From: Thiomicrorhabdus sp.
GTDB taxonomy: Bacteria; Pseudomonadota; Gammaproteobacteria; Thiomicrospirales; Thiomicrospiraceae
DNA: 64,000 nucleotides
Assembly (NCBI RefSeq): GCF_963677875.1
Contig: NZ_OY782562.1
Span: 62,001 to 126,000 of the forward strand
Direction of reading: 5' to 3'
Both the position numbers and the translations under genes were made by a program. The notes under the pieces were generated by a model, which was not told where the DNA came from, searched no databases, and saw only the letters and a program-made list of their open reading frames with translations. This document shows positions 1 through 12,226 of this stretch, in pieces (within the stretch, counting starts at the first letter, position 1; each line of letters opens with the position of its first letter).

Positions 1-2
1 AA

Positions 3-1367
3 AACGCGGTTTTCGAATTGGTTGGTGCGGATGTTGAAGCCGCTTATCTTATTTCCGACAAGATGGATCGTTATGCGGCTTTGGACGCGGCTAAGAGCAA
101 GGCGCTGGCCTCTCTGGCTGAGAGCGATGAAAATCCACAGGGATTTGCTGGCAAAGCAGTTGAAGGCATGTTCGGTAAATTACAGAAATCGATCGTGCGT
201 GGTCGAATCATCGATGGTCAGCCGCGTATTGATGGGCGTGATACTCAAACTGTGCGTCCGATTCATTGTCAGGTTGGTGTTTTGCCGAAAGTTCATGGTT
301 CCGCTTTGTTTACACGTGGAGAAACTCAGGCTCTGGTTGTTACAACGCTTGGTACCGAAAAAGACGCCAAAATTGTTGATGAATTAACCGGTTCTTACCA
401 CGACCGTTTCATGCTGCACTACAATTTCCCTCCATTCTCGGTGGGTGAATGTGGGCGTATCGGTAGTCCCGGACGCCGTGAAATCGGACACGGAATGCTG
501 GCACGTCGCGGTGTGGCGGCACTCTTGCCGACCGAAGACGAATTCCCTTACACCATTCGTGTGGTTTCCGAAATTACCGAATCCAATGGTTCCAGCTCGA
601 TGGCGTCAGTCTGCGGTACCTCCATGTCACTGATGCACGCCGGTGTGCCGATTGCAGCACCGATTGCCGGAATTGCGATGGGCTTGATTAAAGAAGACAG
701 TGGTTTTGCGGTTCTGTCGGATATTCTGGGTGATGAAGATCATCTGGGAGATATGGACTTTAAGGTTGCCGGAACCGATCAGGGTGTGACAGCTCTGCAA
801 ATGGATATCAAAATTAACGGTATCACTGAAGAAATCATGCAGATTGCTCTTGATCAGGCGAAGGCTGGGCGATTGCACATCCTGGGTGAAATGAGCAAAG
901 CGATTTCCAGCTCGAATCAGGAAGTGGCAACGACGGCTCCGCGCTTCTTTACTATGAAAGTAAAACCTGAAAAAGTGCGTGAAATCATCGGTAAAGGCGG
1001 TGCAACGATTCGTTCGATCACCGAAGAAACCGGTTGTACCATCGAGCTGGATGATGACGGAAATGTCAAAATCGCTGCGGTAGATAACGAAGCCGCCAAT
1101 GCGGCTATGGCTCGTATTAACGAGATTATCGCCGAGCCCGAAATTGGCAAAACCTACGATGCGGTTGTTAAGAAAATCGTGGATTTCGGGGCGTTTGTGG
1201 CTTATATGTCGGGCCGTGAAGGTTTGGTTCACGTCTCGCAGATTGCCGAAGAGCGCGTGGAGAATGTTTCCGATTACCTGAAAGAGGGACAGGAAATCCG
1301 CGTCAAGTTGACCGATATCGATAAACAAGGACGCGTTAAATTATCGATGACGGCGGTTGACGACTGA
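3..1367 (+). CDS. pnp: Polyribonucleotide nucleotidyltransferase (PNPase), 3' part only
   Basis: Phosphorolytic 3'-5' exoribonuclease of the RNA degradosome. The window opens inside the gene: the frame is open from base 3, and the TTG at 18 is an internal Leu, not a start. About 454 residues remain of a family usually near 700. They cover the end of the linker, the second RNase PH-like domain ([10 protein letters not shown], then [18 protein letters not shown]), a KH domain ([15 protein letters not shown]) and a C-terminal S1 domain ([26 protein letters not shown], in part). The protein stops soon after the S1 fold, without the acidic tail seen in E. coli. An intrinsic terminator follows within 50 bases, so it ends its transcription unit. 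Confidence 0.97.
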   Translation, partial: NAVFELVGADVEAAYLISDKMDRYAALDAAKSKALASLAESDENPQGFAGKAVEGMFGKLQKSIVRGRIIDGQPRIDGRDTQTVRPIHCQVGVLPKVHGSALFTRGETQALVVTTLGTEKDAKIVDELTGSYHDRFMLHYNFPPFSVGECGRIGSPGRREIGHGMLARRGVAALLPTEDEFPYTIRVVSEITESNGSSSMASVCGTSMSLMHAGVPIAAPIAGIAMGLIKEDSGFAVLSDILGDEDHLGDMDFKVAGTDQGVTALQMDIKINGITEEIMQIALDQAKAGRLHILGEMSKAISSSNQEVATTAPRFFTMKVKPEKVREIIGKGGATIRSITEETGCTIELDDDGNVKIAAVDNEAANAAMARINEIIAEPEIGKTYDAVVKKIVDFGAFVAYMSGREGLVHVSQIAEERVENVSDYLKEGQEIRVKLTDIDKQGRVKLSMTAVDD

Positions 1368-1390
1368 CTTTACATTTCTCGATAACTGCA

Positions 1391-1417
1391 AGGCCATTCA
1401 TTCGAATGGCCTTTTTT
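1391..1417 (+). terminator. Intrinsic terminator of pnp
   Basis: Nine-base-pair stem AGGCCATTC / GAATGGCCT with a four-base loop, running directly into a T tract. It lies 24 bases after the pnp stop codon. Confidence 0.9.
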
Positions 1418-1476
1418 GTCTTTCATCCCAAAAAAATTTTGCACGTATTCCATAAGATAACGATAAAGGAATCAAT

Positions 1477-4392
1477 ATGAAACACCACCCCGCTTTTGAA
1501 TTCTTAGGTCAAACCGATATTGAAACCTTGCAGGTTCAGGTCTCGCATTACCGTCATAAAATCACGGGTGCCGAGCATTATCACCTCGCAGCCGATGATC
1601 CGCAAAATGTGTTTCTGGTTGCTTTGCGTACCGTGCCGATGGATTCGACCGGGGTTGCGCATATTTTGGAACATACGGCCTTATGCGGTAGTCGAAAATA
1701 TCCGGTTCGCGACCCGTTTTTTATGATGATTCGCCGTTCTTTGAACACTTTTATGAATGCGTTTACTTCCAGTGACTGGACCGCTTATCCATTTGCGACA
1801 GAAAATAGAAAAGATTTTCAGAATTTGCTGCAAGTTTATATGGATGCAGTGTTTTTTCCGAATTTGCATGCGCTGGATTTTGCTCAGGAAGGTCATCGAT
1901 TTGAATTTGAAGACAAGACGGATGCCTCTTCACCTCTGGTTTACAAAGGGGTGGTCTTTAACGAAATGAAAGGCGCGATGAGTTCGCCGATCTCGACGCT
2001 TTGGCAGACGTTGAGCGAGAAGCTGTATCCGACCAGCACTTACCACTACAATTCGGGCGGTGATCCGGAGGTGATTCCCGAGTTGACACATCAACAGCTG
2101 ATGGATTTTCACCGTTTTCATTACCACCCGAGTAATTCGGTCTTTATGACGTATGGCGATATTTCAGCGTATGAGCATCAGTGTCAGTTTGAAGCCTTGG
2201 CGCTTTCCGAATTTACCGATCGGGTTGAGCAGGTGAAAGTCGGTCTTGAACAACGCTTTGAGGTGCCGCAGAAAGTTCAAAGCCACTATGCGCTGGACGA
2301 GGAAGAAACCGAGAATAAAACTCATATCGTCATGGGATGGCTGCTTGGATTGAATCAGGATCCGCTGGAAGTTTTGAAAGGACATCTGTTGTCGGCGGTG
2401 TTACTTGATAACAGTGCCTCTCCGATGCGCAAAGTGCTTGAAGAGACCGAATTAGGAGCTGCGCCGTCGCCGCTTTGCGGCTTGGAAGAGTCCAATAAGG
2501 AAATGGCGTTTGTCATCGGTGTTCAGGGTGCTGAAGCGGAAAATACCGATGCGGTCGAAGATCTGATTTTGCAGGCTTTGCAGCGTATTGTCGATGAAGG
2601 CATTGATCAGAGCCAGCTGGAAGCGATGCTGCATCAGCTTGAGTTGTCGCAACGAGAAGTCGGCGGCGACTCTTACCCGTACGGTTTGCAATTGATTCTG
2701 CATTCTCTGTCGGGCGCGATGCATGATGGCGACCCCATTGCTCTGCTGGATGTTGATAATGCTCTGCAGCAGCTTGAAGAGGAAATCCAGAACCCTCAGT
2801 TTATTCCTCATCTGGTTAAAACCTGGTTGTTGGATAATCCGCATCGGGTCACTTTGACCCTGAAGCCGGATACTGATTTATCCAAACGCAGCGAAGAAGC
2901 GGAAAAAAACAGACTGGCAGAGATTCAGAGCCATTTGAGTTCTGAAGAAGCTCAAGCGATTATCGATCAGGCACTGGCGCTTGAGGCGAGACAGGCGGAA
3001 GTTGATGATGTCGATATCTTGCCTGAAGTGACAAAAGAAGACATTCCCGCTGAAATCAAATCTTACCGAGCGCTTGATTATCGCGGCAAAGCGATGCCGG
3101 TTCATGCCTATGAATGTGGTTCGAATGGCATTGCCTATCAGCAGTTACTGGTAGATCTTCCGAAACTGACGATCGAAGAACAGCAGGCAATGTCTTTATT
3201 TAACAGCTGTTTGCCGGAGTTAGGCAGCGGTGGCCGGGATTATTTGCAAACCCAGCATCTGCAGTCAGCGGTTACCGGAAGCTTGAGCGCTCGGACATCA
3301 CTGCACTCTAAAATCGGCGAGCCGGGAAGCTGTCACAGCCACTTTATTCTTTCTTCAAAAGCCTTGAACCGCAATAGCGGTGAAATGAGTGAGTTGCTGC
3401 AGGAGACCTTGTATGAAGCCCGTTTCGACGAATTACCGCGAATCAAGGATTTGATGGGGCAGATTCGTTCTTCGATTGATCATGGGATTACCGGAAGCGG
3501 CCATTCGCAGGCGGTGATGGCGGCGGTGCAGAATTACACGTTAATGTCGGCGTGGAAGTTTAATCATTCCGGTTTTGCCGGTATCCGCGATTTTAAAACT
3601 TTTTATAAAACCTTGGAAGACACGTCTAATCTTGAAGCCTTTGCCAATCGCCTTTCCGGGATTTGCGACAAGCTTGGCAAAGCTGACAGGCAAGCGGTAT
3701 TGATCGGTGACGAAGTGGGCTTGAAAGATGCGCTAGGACAGTTTGAACAAACCTGGACCGGAGTTGAAAAAGTGTCTTCGGATGTCGGGCGTTTTGAACT
3801 TGAAGTCTCCGGAGAAGCGGTCAAGGAAGCTTGGATAACCAGTACGCAGGTTAATTTCTGTGCCATGGCTTATCCCGCTGTACAGGCGGAACATCCAGAT
3901 GCTCCGAAACTGGCTGTTTTAGGGGCTTGCCTGCGCAACGGCTTTTTACATACGGCGGTCCGCGAGAAGGGCGGTGCTTACGGTGGCGGTGCCAGTTATA
4001 ACTCGGAAGCAGCGGGATTTGTCTTCTTCTCTTATCGAGATCCGCGTTTACTGGAAACGTTTGATGACTTCGCCAGAGCCAAAGAGTGGTTAATGAGTTC
4101 GGAGGCCACTCAGGCTAAAGTCGATGAAGCCATTTTGAATGTGATTTCCGCGATGGATAAGCCCGGTTCCCCGGCTGGTGAAATGCGCAAAGCGTTTTAT
4201 CAGGAGCTATATGGGCGCAGTCAGGAAATTCGCATGGCTTACCGAGAAGGCGTTATCTCCACGACTGTCGAAGAATTGCGCGCGGTTGCAGAGCGTTACT
4301 TTGACCCGCAGAAAGCCTCATTTGCCGTTCTGACTCACTCCGGCATGAAAGACGCTTTGAATGATCAGGGCTTTGCCTTGAATCAACTTTAA
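1477..4392 (+). CDS. M16C-family zinc metalloprotease (PreP/insulinase-like)
   Basis: 971-residue pitrilysin-type protease of the presequence-protease (PreP) subgroup, which degrades unstructured peptides inside a closed chamber. The inverted zinc motif HILEH is at residues 62-66, and the third ligand, Glu163 in FNEMKGAM, lies about 100 residues later as expected. The C-terminal half has the Arg/Tyr-type motif region REKGGAYGGGASY that closes the active site. Length matches PreP (about 970-1000). No signal peptide is visible, so it is probably cytoplasmic. The ATG is preceded by AAAGGA at a good distance. It has its own terminator and appears monocistronic. Subgroup assignment is from length and motifs; the exact substrate is unknown. 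Confidence 0.9.
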   Translation: MKHHPAFEFLGQTDIETLQVQVSHYRHKITGAEHYHLAADDPQNVFLVALRTVPMDSTGVAHILEHTALCGSRKYPVRDPFFMMIRRSLNTFMNAFTSSDWTAYPFATENRKDFQNLLQVYMDAVFFPNLHALDFAQEGHRFEFEDKTDASSPLVYKGVVFNEMKGAMSSPISTLWQTLSEKLYPTSTYHYNSGGDPEVIPELTHQQLMDFHRFHYHPSNSVFMTYGDISAYEHQCQFEALALSEFTDRVEQVKVGLEQRFEVPQKVQSHYALDEEETENKTHIVMGWLLGLNQDPLEVLKGHLLSAVLLDNSASPMRKVLEETELGAAPSPLCGLEESNKEMAFVIGVQGAEAENTDAVEDLILQALQRIVDEGIDQSQLEAMLHQLELSQREVGGDSYPYGLQLILHSLSGAMHDGDPIALLDVDNALQQLEEEIQNPQFIPHLVKTWLLDNPHRVTLTLKPDTDLSKRSEEAEKNRLAEIQSHLSSEEAQAIIDQALALEARQAEVDDVDILPEVTKEDIPAEIKSYRALDYRGKAMPVHAYECGSNGIAYQQLLVDLPKLTIEEQQAMSLFNSCLPELGSGGRDYLQTQHLQSAVTGSLSARTSLHSKIGEPGSCHSHFILSSKALNRNSGEMSELLQETLYEARFDELPRIKDLMGQIRSSIDHGITGSGHSQAVMAAVQNYTLMSAWKFNHSGFAGIRDFKTFYKTLEDTSNLEAFANRLSGICDKLGKADRQAVLIGDEVGLKDALGQFEQTWTGVEKVSSDVGRFELEVSGEAVKEAWITSTQVNFCAMAYPAVQAEHPDAPKLAVLGACLRNGFLHTAVREKGGAYGGGASYNSEAAGFVFFSYRDPRLLETFDDFARAKEWLMSSEATQAKVDEAILNVISAMDKPGSPAGEMRKAFYQELYGRSQEIRMAYREGVISTTVEELRAVAERYFDPQKASFAVLTHSGMKDALNDQGFALNQL

Positions 4393-4422
4393 ACGTTTCC
4401 TTTTACCATTATCTTTTGATTG

Positions 4423-4446
4423 AACGCCCGAATTTTCGGGCGTTTT
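4423..4446 (+). terminator. Intrinsic terminator after the M16C protease
   Basis: Perfect stem AACGCCCGAA / TTCGGGCGTT with a two-base core, followed by TT. About 30 bases after the stop. Nearly the same stem recurs at 30538 and 35267. Confidence 0.85.
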
Positions 4447-4633
4447 GCTATCGGTTTTAAAGGTTGCAGCTTATGTAGTTCTGGAAGCTCACATTCAGCA
4501 TTCGATAGTGTATTTACTAGAAGGACTGTCTGCAGATATGATTCGTTACGTTACTGATTTCAAGTCACAAGAGATTGGTTGAAGGGTATCTTTTCTTTCT
4601 GATTTTGTTTTGATAAGCGCTGCTTAAATGATT

Positions 4634-5083
4634 TCAGTTGCTTTTTTCTGCCAGAATCGTCAATGTTTTCAGGTCTTTCTGGCCCTGACAGTATTTTTCA
4701 AGCGCATTTAGAAAGGTTTTTTGTTGTTTGGAGCCCTGGACGGCAGCTTCGGAGAAGAGTGTCATGCATGAACAGAATTTTCGATTATCCGGTTTTCCGA
4801 AAATTTCCAACAGTGTTTTGTTCTGAATTTTCTGAACCGTTTCGGTGCATTCAATAAGGCGCGATCCGAGTAGAGGATGCTGTAAATAGGCCTGCGCTTC
4901 CTGCAGGCTTTTAATGGCATAAAATACCGTATATGGTCGGGTTCCAAGTCCGTCAATCTGCGGGAAGATAAACCACATCCAGTGACTCTGCTTTTGTCCA
5001 CAGTTCAGTTCGCTCAGGGCTTCACGGTAGGTTTTTTCCTGAGCTTCCAGAAAACGGTTCAGTTGATACGGGAGTGGCTGCAT
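4634..5083 (-). CDS. DUF1810 family protein
   Basis: 149-residue soluble protein matching the DUF1810 signature: RFLEAQEKTYREAL near the N terminus, then SHWMWFIFPQIDGLG (about 34-48), the block AQAYLQHPLLGSRL (about 63-76), and CMTLFSEAA in the C-terminal third. The family is widespread in bacteria as a single-domain protein of about 140-150 residues, and its biochemical role is not established. It is the last gene of a minus-strand run purB-roxA-DUF1810, 63 bases after roxA. No strong Shine-Dalgarno is seen before the ATG at 5083. Family assignment is firm; no function is claimed. Confidence 0.85.
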   Translation of the reverse strand: MQPLPYQLNRFLEAQEKTYREALSELNCGQKQSHWMWFIFPQIDGLGTRPYTVFYAIKSLQEAQAYLQHPLLGSRLIECTETVQKIQNKTLLEIFGKPDNRKFCSCMTLFSEAAVQGSKQQKTFLNALEKYCQGQKDLKTLTILAEKSN

Positions 5084-5146
5084 GCTGTGGATCCGATATG
5101 AAAAAGCCTTTTTAATCAGATTCTTACTGTCTATTGTTTGAAGCTT

Positions 5147-6319
5147 TTATTCAATGAACAGCAAGTATTGTGTTTTCCATAAGTCAAAGAGTAATTCTTG
5201 AACGCCCTGGTTATTCAAGTAGGGTTCTAGTGCCTCTCGCGGCAGAAAGTTGTGATTGGCAAGCAGTTGAATAAAAGCATCGGGGGCACCGAATTTATTC
5301 CAGTGACTTCCATTGATATAAAGCTGGGTGGTCTGATCATCGGCTTCGGTATAAGCAAAGCGGCAGACCGGGTCTTTAATCAGTCCGTGTTCCTGGTACA
5401 GGGCGTCGATGAAATCCTGTAAGTCGGGAATTTCTTCTTCGGAAAGAGGTTCGGGAAGTTGTTGGGCGGCGCTTTGATCAAGCTGGGTGGCAAAGCGGGC
5501 AAACCAGTTTTGTAACAAGTTTTCGTCTTCAAGTTTTTCCAGAAGCAGTTTTTTCGCCTGTAGTGCCGCTTCTTTCGTGACTTCGCCTGGATTAAGGCCA
5601 GTGGGCATTTTCGGATCGTAATAGAGCTCCTTGAACAGGCTCATTTCTGACAGGTGATCGCCCAGACTGTCCCAGAGTTCCTGACCGCGGTAAGAACGGT
5701 AGCCGATCGAGAACGTCATGCATTGATCGTCAAGCGCGACACCGTGATGGCCGACTTTTGGGGGTAAATACAGAATGTCGCCGGGGTTAAGGACAAACTC
5801 TTCTTCGACTTTAAAGGTTTGCATTAAACGCAGGTCGACACCCTGAATATAGTTGTCTTCATGGCAGTCTTGACTGGTGATATACCAGCGACGTTGACCG
5901 GATGCCTGAAGTAAAAAGACATCGTAGTGATCAAAATGCGGCCCGACATTGCCTCCGGAAACTGCATAGCTGATCATAATGTCATCAATGCGCCAGCGCG
6001 GCAGAAAATCGAAATCGTTAAGGATGTCGGCCACTTCCGGCAATAGACGGTCACACCCTTGAACGAGCAAAGTCCAGTTCTGTTCCGGCAGGGAAGCGTA
6101 ATCTTCTTCACTGAAAGGACCGCGTTTCAGTTCGTAATCTTCTTCGGCATGCTGAATTACCATGCGGCTTTCAATTTCTTCTTCCAAAGAGAGGCCGGCA
6201 AGTTCTTCCGGTGAAATCGGGGCTGTGAAGTCCGGCAGGGCATTGCGGATCAGCAGTGGCTTTTGCTGCCAGTAATCGCTTAAAAACGTTGGTAAATCAA
6301 TCTCTTGAAATTGAATCAT
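5147..6319 (-). CDS. roxA: Ribosomal oxygenase RoxA (YcfD-type JmjC cupin)
   Basis: 390-residue Fe(II)/2-oxoglutarate-dependent oxygenase of the YcfD family, which hydroxylates an arginine of ribosomal protein L16 in E. coli. The JmjC cupin core carries the metal triad: His128-x-Asp130 in GPHFDHYDVF and His191 in LPPKVGHHGVA, at spacing like E. coli H125/D127/H187. The C-terminal half matches the dimerisation and winged-helix region of the family. It lies downstream of purB on the same strand but behind a terminator-like hairpin. The purB-roxA proximity recalls E. coli, where ycfD lies near purB with phoPQ between. Substrate is inferred from the family. Confidence 0.9.
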   Translation of the reverse strand: MIQFQEIDLPTFLSDYWQQKPLLIRNALPDFTAPISPEELAGLSLEEEIESRMVIQHAEEDYELKRGPFSEEDYASLPEQNWTLLVQGCDRLLPEVADILNDFDFLPRWRIDDIMISYAVSGGNVGPHFDHYDVFLLQASGQRRWYITSQDCHEDNYIQGVDLRLMQTFKVEEEFVLNPGDILYLPPKVGHHGVALDDQCMTFSIGYRSYRGQELWDSLGDHLSEMSLFKELYYDPKMPTGLNPGEVTKEAALQAKKLLLEKLEDENLLQNWFARFATQLDQSAAQQLPEPLSEEEIPDLQDFIDALYQEHGLIKDPVCRFAYTEADDQTTQLYINGSHWNKFGAPDAFIQLLANHNFLPREALEPYLNNQGVQELLFDLWKTQYLLFIE

Positions 6320-6342
6320 GTTTTTGCTTCTCTTGTTTGACC

Positions 6343-6374
6343 CAATAAAAAACCCACCGTTGTCTGGTGGGTTT
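6343..6374 (-). terminator. Intrinsic terminator of purB (minus strand)
   Basis: Stem AAACCCACC / GGTGGGTTT at 6350-6358 and 6366-6374. Read on the minus strand it is followed by a T tract. It lies between purB and roxA, so roxA either reads through or has its own promoter in the short gap. Confidence 0.8.
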
Positions 6375-6397
6375 GTGTGTTTTCCGGGGCGTTGTGT

Positions 6398-8134
<1,737 letters not shown>

Positions 8135-10711
8135 ATGTTAGAAGCCTATCGTAACCACGTAGCAGAGCGTGAGGCTGAAGGTATTCCGCCTTTACCTTTG
8201 AATGCAGAGCAAACCGCCGAATTGGTCGAGTTGGTGAAAAATCCGCCCGCTGGTGAAGAGCAGTTTGTTTTAGATTTATTGACTAATCGCGTGCCTCCAG
8301 GCGTGGACGAAGCCTCTTACGTTAAGGCAAGTTTTTTGGCGGCAGTTGCCCAAGGTGAAGAGACGGTTGAGCTGATTTCTGCCGATCAGGCCACTTTCTT
8401 ACTGGGAACCATGCTGGGTGGATACAATGTTCAGCCGCTGATTGCCTGTCTGGATTCCGAGAACGCCGCTGTCGTCGAAGAAGCGGTTAAGGCTCTTTCG
8501 AAAACGCTGCTAGTCTACGAAGCGTTCCATGATGTTGAGGAAAAAGCCAAATCTGGTAACGAAGCGGCTAAAACCGTCATGCAATCCTGGGCGGAAGCCG
8601 AATGGTTCGAAGCCAAACCTAAGATGCCGGAAAGCATTACCGTCACTGTTTTCAAAGTGGAAGGTGAAACCAATACGGACGACTTGTCTCCGGCAACCGC
8701 AGCCTGGTCGCGTCCGGATATCCCGTTGCATGCCAAAGAGATGCTGGCAGCACGTATGGAAGATGTGCAAGGTACAATTGCCGAATTAAAAGCAAAAGGT
8801 CATCCGGTCGCTTATGTCGGTGATGTCGTGGGTACCGGTTCTTCGCGTAAATCGGCGATGAACTCCGTGATGTGGTATTTCGGTGACGATATTCCTTATG
8901 TTCCTAATAAGCGTCAGGGTGGTGTCGTACTTGGTGGCAAAATCGCTCCGATTTTCTTTAATACTGCAGAAGATTCCGGATCTTTGCCAATTGAATGCGA
9001 TGTTACGGCCATGGAAATGGGCGATGTGGTTACCATTCATCCATATGAAGGCAAGGTCACTAACGAATCCGGCGAAACCATTTCGACGTTTGAACTGGCT
9101 CCGGATACCATGCCGGATGAAGTACGTGCCGGCGGGCGTGTTCCGTTGATTATCGGGCGTGGTTTGACTGATAAGGCTCGCCGTTCACTTGGCTTGGATG
9201 CTTCCGATAAATTCATTCGTCCTCAGGACAAATCCCAAGCCGATCACGGTTATACTCTGGCGCAGAAAATGGTTGGTAAAGCCTGTGGAATCGAAGGTGT
9301 TCGTCCTGGCATGTTCTGCGAACCGCACATGACCACCGTTGGTTCTCAAGATACAACCGGTGCCATGACGCGTGATGAAATGAAAGAGTTGGCATGTCTC
9401 GGTTTCTCGGCCGATCTGGTGATGCAGTCTTTCTGCCATACTGCCGCTTATCCGAAGCCGGTGGATATTAAGTTGCAGCACTCCTTACCGGATTTTATGA
9501 CCAGTCGTGGCGGAGTTGCACTTCGTCCTGGTGACGGGGTGATTCACTCGTGGTTGAACCGCTTGTTGTTGCCGGATACGGTTGGTACCGGTGGTGATTC
9601 TCATACGCGTTTCCCGATTGGTATTTCTTTCCCTGCCGGTTCTGGTTTGGTTGCTTTCGGTGCCGCTTTGGGTGTTATGCCGTTGAACATGCCCGAATCG
9701 GTACTGGTGCGTTTCAAAGGGGAGATGCAGCCGGGTATTACGTTGCGTGACCTGGTAAATGCCATTCCGTATGCGGCGATTCAGAAAGGGTTGCTGACGG
9801 TCGAGAAAAAGGGTAAGAAGAACTGTTTTAACGGCCGTGTTCTGGAAATCGAAGGTTTGGAACACTTGAAAGTCGAACAGGCATTCGAGCTTTCTGATGC
9901 GTCAGCGGAACGTTCCGCTAACGGTTGTGTTGTCAAGTTGGCAAAAGAACCGATTATTGAGTATCTGAAATCAAACATGGCTCTGATCGACTGGATGGTC
10001 GAAAATGGTTATCAGGATGCTCGCACCTTGCTGCGTCGTCGCGATGAGATGCAAAAATGGATCGATCATCCCGAATTATTGGAGGCGGATGCCGATGCAG
10101 AATATGCAGAGGTGATCGAAATCGATCTGGCGGAGATTAAAGAACCGATCGTCGCTTGTCCGAATGACCCGGATGACGTGAAGTTGTTGTCGGATGTCGC
10201 CGGCGATAAGATCGACGAAGTCTTTATTGGCTCCTGTATGACCAATATTGGTCACTATCGTGCTGCCGGTAAGGTAATGGAAGGTATGAGCAATGTACCG
10301 ACTCGTTTGTGGATTGCCCCTCCAACCAAGATGGACGAGCGCCAATTGATTGAAGAAGGGTATTACAGTACTTACGGTAAGGTCGGAGCGCGAACTGAAA
10401 TGCCGGGTTGTTCTTTATGTATGGGTAACCAGGCGCGTGTTGCTGACGGGGCTACTGTGTTCTCTACTTCCACGCGTAACTTCCCGAACCGTCTTGGTAA
10501 CGGTGCTAATGTTTATCTGGGGTCGGCAGAACTGGCGGCGGTTTGTGCAGCCAAGGGTGCAATCCCTTCGGTAAGCGAATATCTGGAAGCGGTTGGTATG
10601 CTGAATACCATGGCTGACGATATTTATCGCTATCTGCAATTTGATGAAATGGCGGATTATGACGTGGAATCTCCAAAGAAACTTGCGGACATCGGTGTGG
10701 CCGTAGCGTAA
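8135..10711 (+). CDS. acnB: Aconitate hydratase B
   Basis: 858-residue [4Fe-4S] enzyme of the TCA cycle interconverting citrate and isocitrate; in several bacteria it also binds mRNA when iron-starved. The domain order is that of AcnB: N-terminal HEAT-like domain ([22 protein letters not shown]), swivel domain early ([13 protein letters not shown]), then domains 1-3. Cluster ligands are Cys701 ([11 protein letters not shown]) and Cys759/Cys762 ([10 protein letters not shown]), with spacing like E. coli C710/C769/C772. AGGAGA precedes the ATG by 8 bases. It is followed by a strong terminator and appears monocistronic. Confidence 0.98.
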   Translation: MLEAYRNHVAEREAEGIPPLPLNAEQTAELVELVKNPPAGEEQFVLDLLTNRVPPGVDEASYVKASFLAAVAQGEETVELISADQATFLLGTMLGGYNVQPLIACLDSENAAVVEEAVKALSKTLLVYEAFHDVEEKAKSGNEAAKTVMQSWAEAEWFEAKPKMPESITVTVFKVEGETNTDDLSPATAAWSRPDIPLHAKEMLAARMEDVQGTIAELKAKGHPVAYVGDVVGTGSSRKSAMNSVMWYFGDDIPYVPNKRQGGVVLGGKIAPIFFNTAEDSGSLPIECDVTAMEMGDVVTIHPYEGKVTNESGETISTFELAPDTMPDEVRAGGRVPLIIGRGLTDKARRSLGLDASDKFIRPQDKSQADHGYTLAQKMVGKACGIEGVRPGMFCEPHMTTVGSQDTTGAMTRDEMKELACLGFSADLVMQSFCHTAAYPKPVDIKLQHSLPDFMTSRGGVALRPGDGVIHSWLNRLLLPDTVGTGGDSHTRFPIGISFPAGSGLVAFGAALGVMPLNMPESVLVRFKGEMQPGITLRDLVNAIPYAAIQKGLLTVEKKGKKNCFNGRVLEIEGLEHLKVEQAFELSDASAERSANGCVVKLAKEPIIEYLKSNMALIDWMVENGYQDARTLLRRRDEMQKWIDHPELLEADADAEYAEVIEIDLAEIKEPIVACPNDPDDVKLLSDVAGDKIDEVFIGSCMTNIGHYRAAGKVMEGMSNVPTRLWIAPPTKMDERQLIEEGYYSTYGKVGARTEMPGCSLCMGNQARVADGATVFSTSTRNFPNRLGNGANVYLGSAELAAVCAAKGAIPSVSEYLEAVGMLNTMADDIYRYLQFDEMADYDVESPKKLADIGVAVA

Positions 10712-10748
10712 TATTCGCGTTAATACTTAATATTGATTCGAGTTTAAA

Positions 10749-10785
10749 AACCGTCTGTAATCATAGGGTTACAGGCGGTTTTTTG
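10749..10785 (+). terminator. Intrinsic terminator of acnB
   Basis: Twelve-base-pair stem AACCGTCTGTAA / TTACAGGCGGTT with one G-U pair and an eight-base loop, running into six T. Confidence 0.9.
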
Positions 10786-10845
10786 TTTTTTGTCTCAAGA
10801 TATGTCTGCGAGGTCGATAGCTTAGATAGAACTTGATTTTTAGCC

Positions 10846-10874
10846 TGAACCGAATTGGCGCTTATGTTTATAAT
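10846..10874 (+). promoter_or_regulatory. Candidate promoter of the repeat lipoprotein gene
   Basis: Perfect -10 box TATAAT at 10869-10874, 33 bases before the start codon. The -35 position at 17-base spacing reads TGAACC, a weak match. Confidence 0.5.
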
Positions 10875-10906
10875 AGGCGTTGTTCAACCATTTAAAAAGG
10901 AAGGAT

Positions 10907-12034
10907 ATGAAGCTTCTTAAGTTATCGGCTCTATCGCTGGCGATTTTGTCATTAACGGCCTGTGAATCATTCGATGCGTTTGATGATTTGGGGGATGATA
11001 AAGGAGAAGAGGTAACGCCTAAATACTCAAATGTATCTTCTGCGGCAGACATTGATTTATTGATTGAGCGTGCCAAGGCGGAAGAGCGTGCGCGAGTGGA
11101 AGCTGAATATGCTCGTCAGAAAGAGCAACAGGAAGTGTTTGCCCGATTGAAGCGCCAGCAGGGAATTGATGCGGACAAGCCACCGTATGCCGAACCGGGT
11201 AAATGCTATGCCAAGATGGAGGTTCCGGCGTATTACCAGACGGTAACGAAACAGGTTCCGTTAAATCTGAATTTGAATACGCAGGCTGAACCGAAATATG
11301 AACAGCGGAAAATTTTGATTGCCCCTGAGCAGAAACTGGTTGATAAGGTTATTCCTGCCGAGTACAAGACAACGAAAGAAAAGGTTCTGGTTAGTCCAGA
11401 GAGAAAGCAGATCAATGTTATTCCCGCAGAATACAAAGAGGTTGAAGAATTTGTGATTGTGCGTCCCGCTCGGGAAATCTGGGTTGACGGTCCGGGCAAG
11501 AATCAGCAGATTGATCCCGCTACCGGCCAGCTGAGACATAAAAAAATTGCTGCTGCGGAATACAAAAAGGTCAAGCGGCGGGTATTGCTCAGTCCGGAAC
11601 GTAAAGAGGTAAAGGTGATCCCTGCGGTGTATAAAACCGTCGAGAAAAAAGTCAAAGTGAAAGACGAGCAGACGATCTATAAACAGATTCCTGCGAAGTA
11701 CGAGACGGTGAAAGTTGAGAAAAAACAGCCGGTTATTGCGGATTTGACTCCGAAATATAAGACGGTGGTTACTAAAGAGAAAATTTCCGACGAACATCTG
11801 GAATGGCGCGAGCTGGTCTGCAAAGAGGATTTGACTCCGGCACTGGTTGAAAAAATGCAGAGAGCTTTGGCCGAAAAAGGTTATTTGAAGCCGAGTCCGC
11901 CAAACGATTTGGAAGTGGTTGATGGTATTTGGGGGCCGAACACTTTGAAATCGCTTGAAAAGTATCAGCAGGATCAAGGCTTGCCATCGGGTAAAGTCAC
12001 GACCGAATCCTTAAAACAACTCGGTGTTTTTTAA
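10907..12034 (+). CDS. Repeat-array lipoprotein with C-terminal peptidoglycan-binding domain
   Basis: 375 residues. Start at ATG 10907 is set by AAGGAAGG just upstream and gives a clean lipoprotein signal (LSLTAC, lipidated Cys19; Glu at +2 suggests the outer membrane). Residues 40-95 are charged and probably coiled coil. Residues 105-305 hold about eight imperfect repeats of 20-25 residues built on IPAEYKTVxxxVLVSPERK; one copy carries an insert (DGPGKNQQIDPATG). Single cysteines at 100 and 305 flank the array. The last 65 residues resemble a PG_binding_1 domain (MQRALAEKGYL, DGIWGPNTLKSLEKYQ). I infer a spacer-like lipoprotein tying outer membrane to peptidoglycan. I cannot name a characterised homologue. 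Confidence 0.85.
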   Translation: MKLLKLSALSLAILSLTACESFDAFDDLGDDKGEEVTPKYSNVSSAADIDLLIERAKAEERARVEAEYARQKEQQEVFARLKRQQGIDADKPPYAEPGKCYAKMEVPAYYQTVTKQVPLNLNLNTQAEPKYEQRKILIAPEQKLVDKVIPAEYKTTKEKVLVSPERKQINVIPAEYKEVEEFVIVRPAREIWVDGPGKNQQIDPATGQLRHKKIAAAEYKKVKRRVLLSPERKEVKVIPAVYKTVEKKVKVKDEQTIYKQIPAKYETVKVEKKQPVIADLTPKYKTVVTKEKISDEHLEWRELVCKEDLTPALVEKMQRALAEKGYLKPSPPNDLEVVDGIWGPNTLKSLEKYQQDQGLPSGKVTTESLKQLGVF

Positions 12035-12139
12035 TGTTTGCGTCTGTACCGGTTTCAGTGTTCAGACGGATGAATTGAGGGGTTTATTCAGATCGTTCAT
12101 TTGTTTAAACTGACTGAAATCCAGATTAAAACTCAAAAA

Positions 12140-12165
12140 AAAGCCCGGAATTTTCCGGGCTTTTT
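12140..12165. terminator. Bidirectional intrinsic terminator
   Basis: Perfect stem AAAGCCCGGAA / TTCCGGGCTTT with A tract on one side and T tract on the other. It can serve both the lipoprotein gene (plus) and the S49 peptidase gene (minus), which converge here. Confidence 0.85.
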
Positions 12166-12226
12166 ATTTGTCAATCGCCATGCTTGTGCAAGAAGGCGAT
12201 TGGCACTGCTTGGAACAGGTAAATGT

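Noticed and set aside
627..1328. Long minus-strand open frame (233 codons) opposite pnp
   Set aside because: It mirrors the codon pattern of pnp; composition is unnatural (rich in Phe, Asn, His, Arg) and it has no ribosome site. Similar shadows lie opposite acnB, thiC, mfd, gyrA and rpsA.
4562..4633. Regulatory elements in the gap between the M16C terminator and the DUF1810 gene
   Set aside because: Nothing beyond AT-rich sequence was found.
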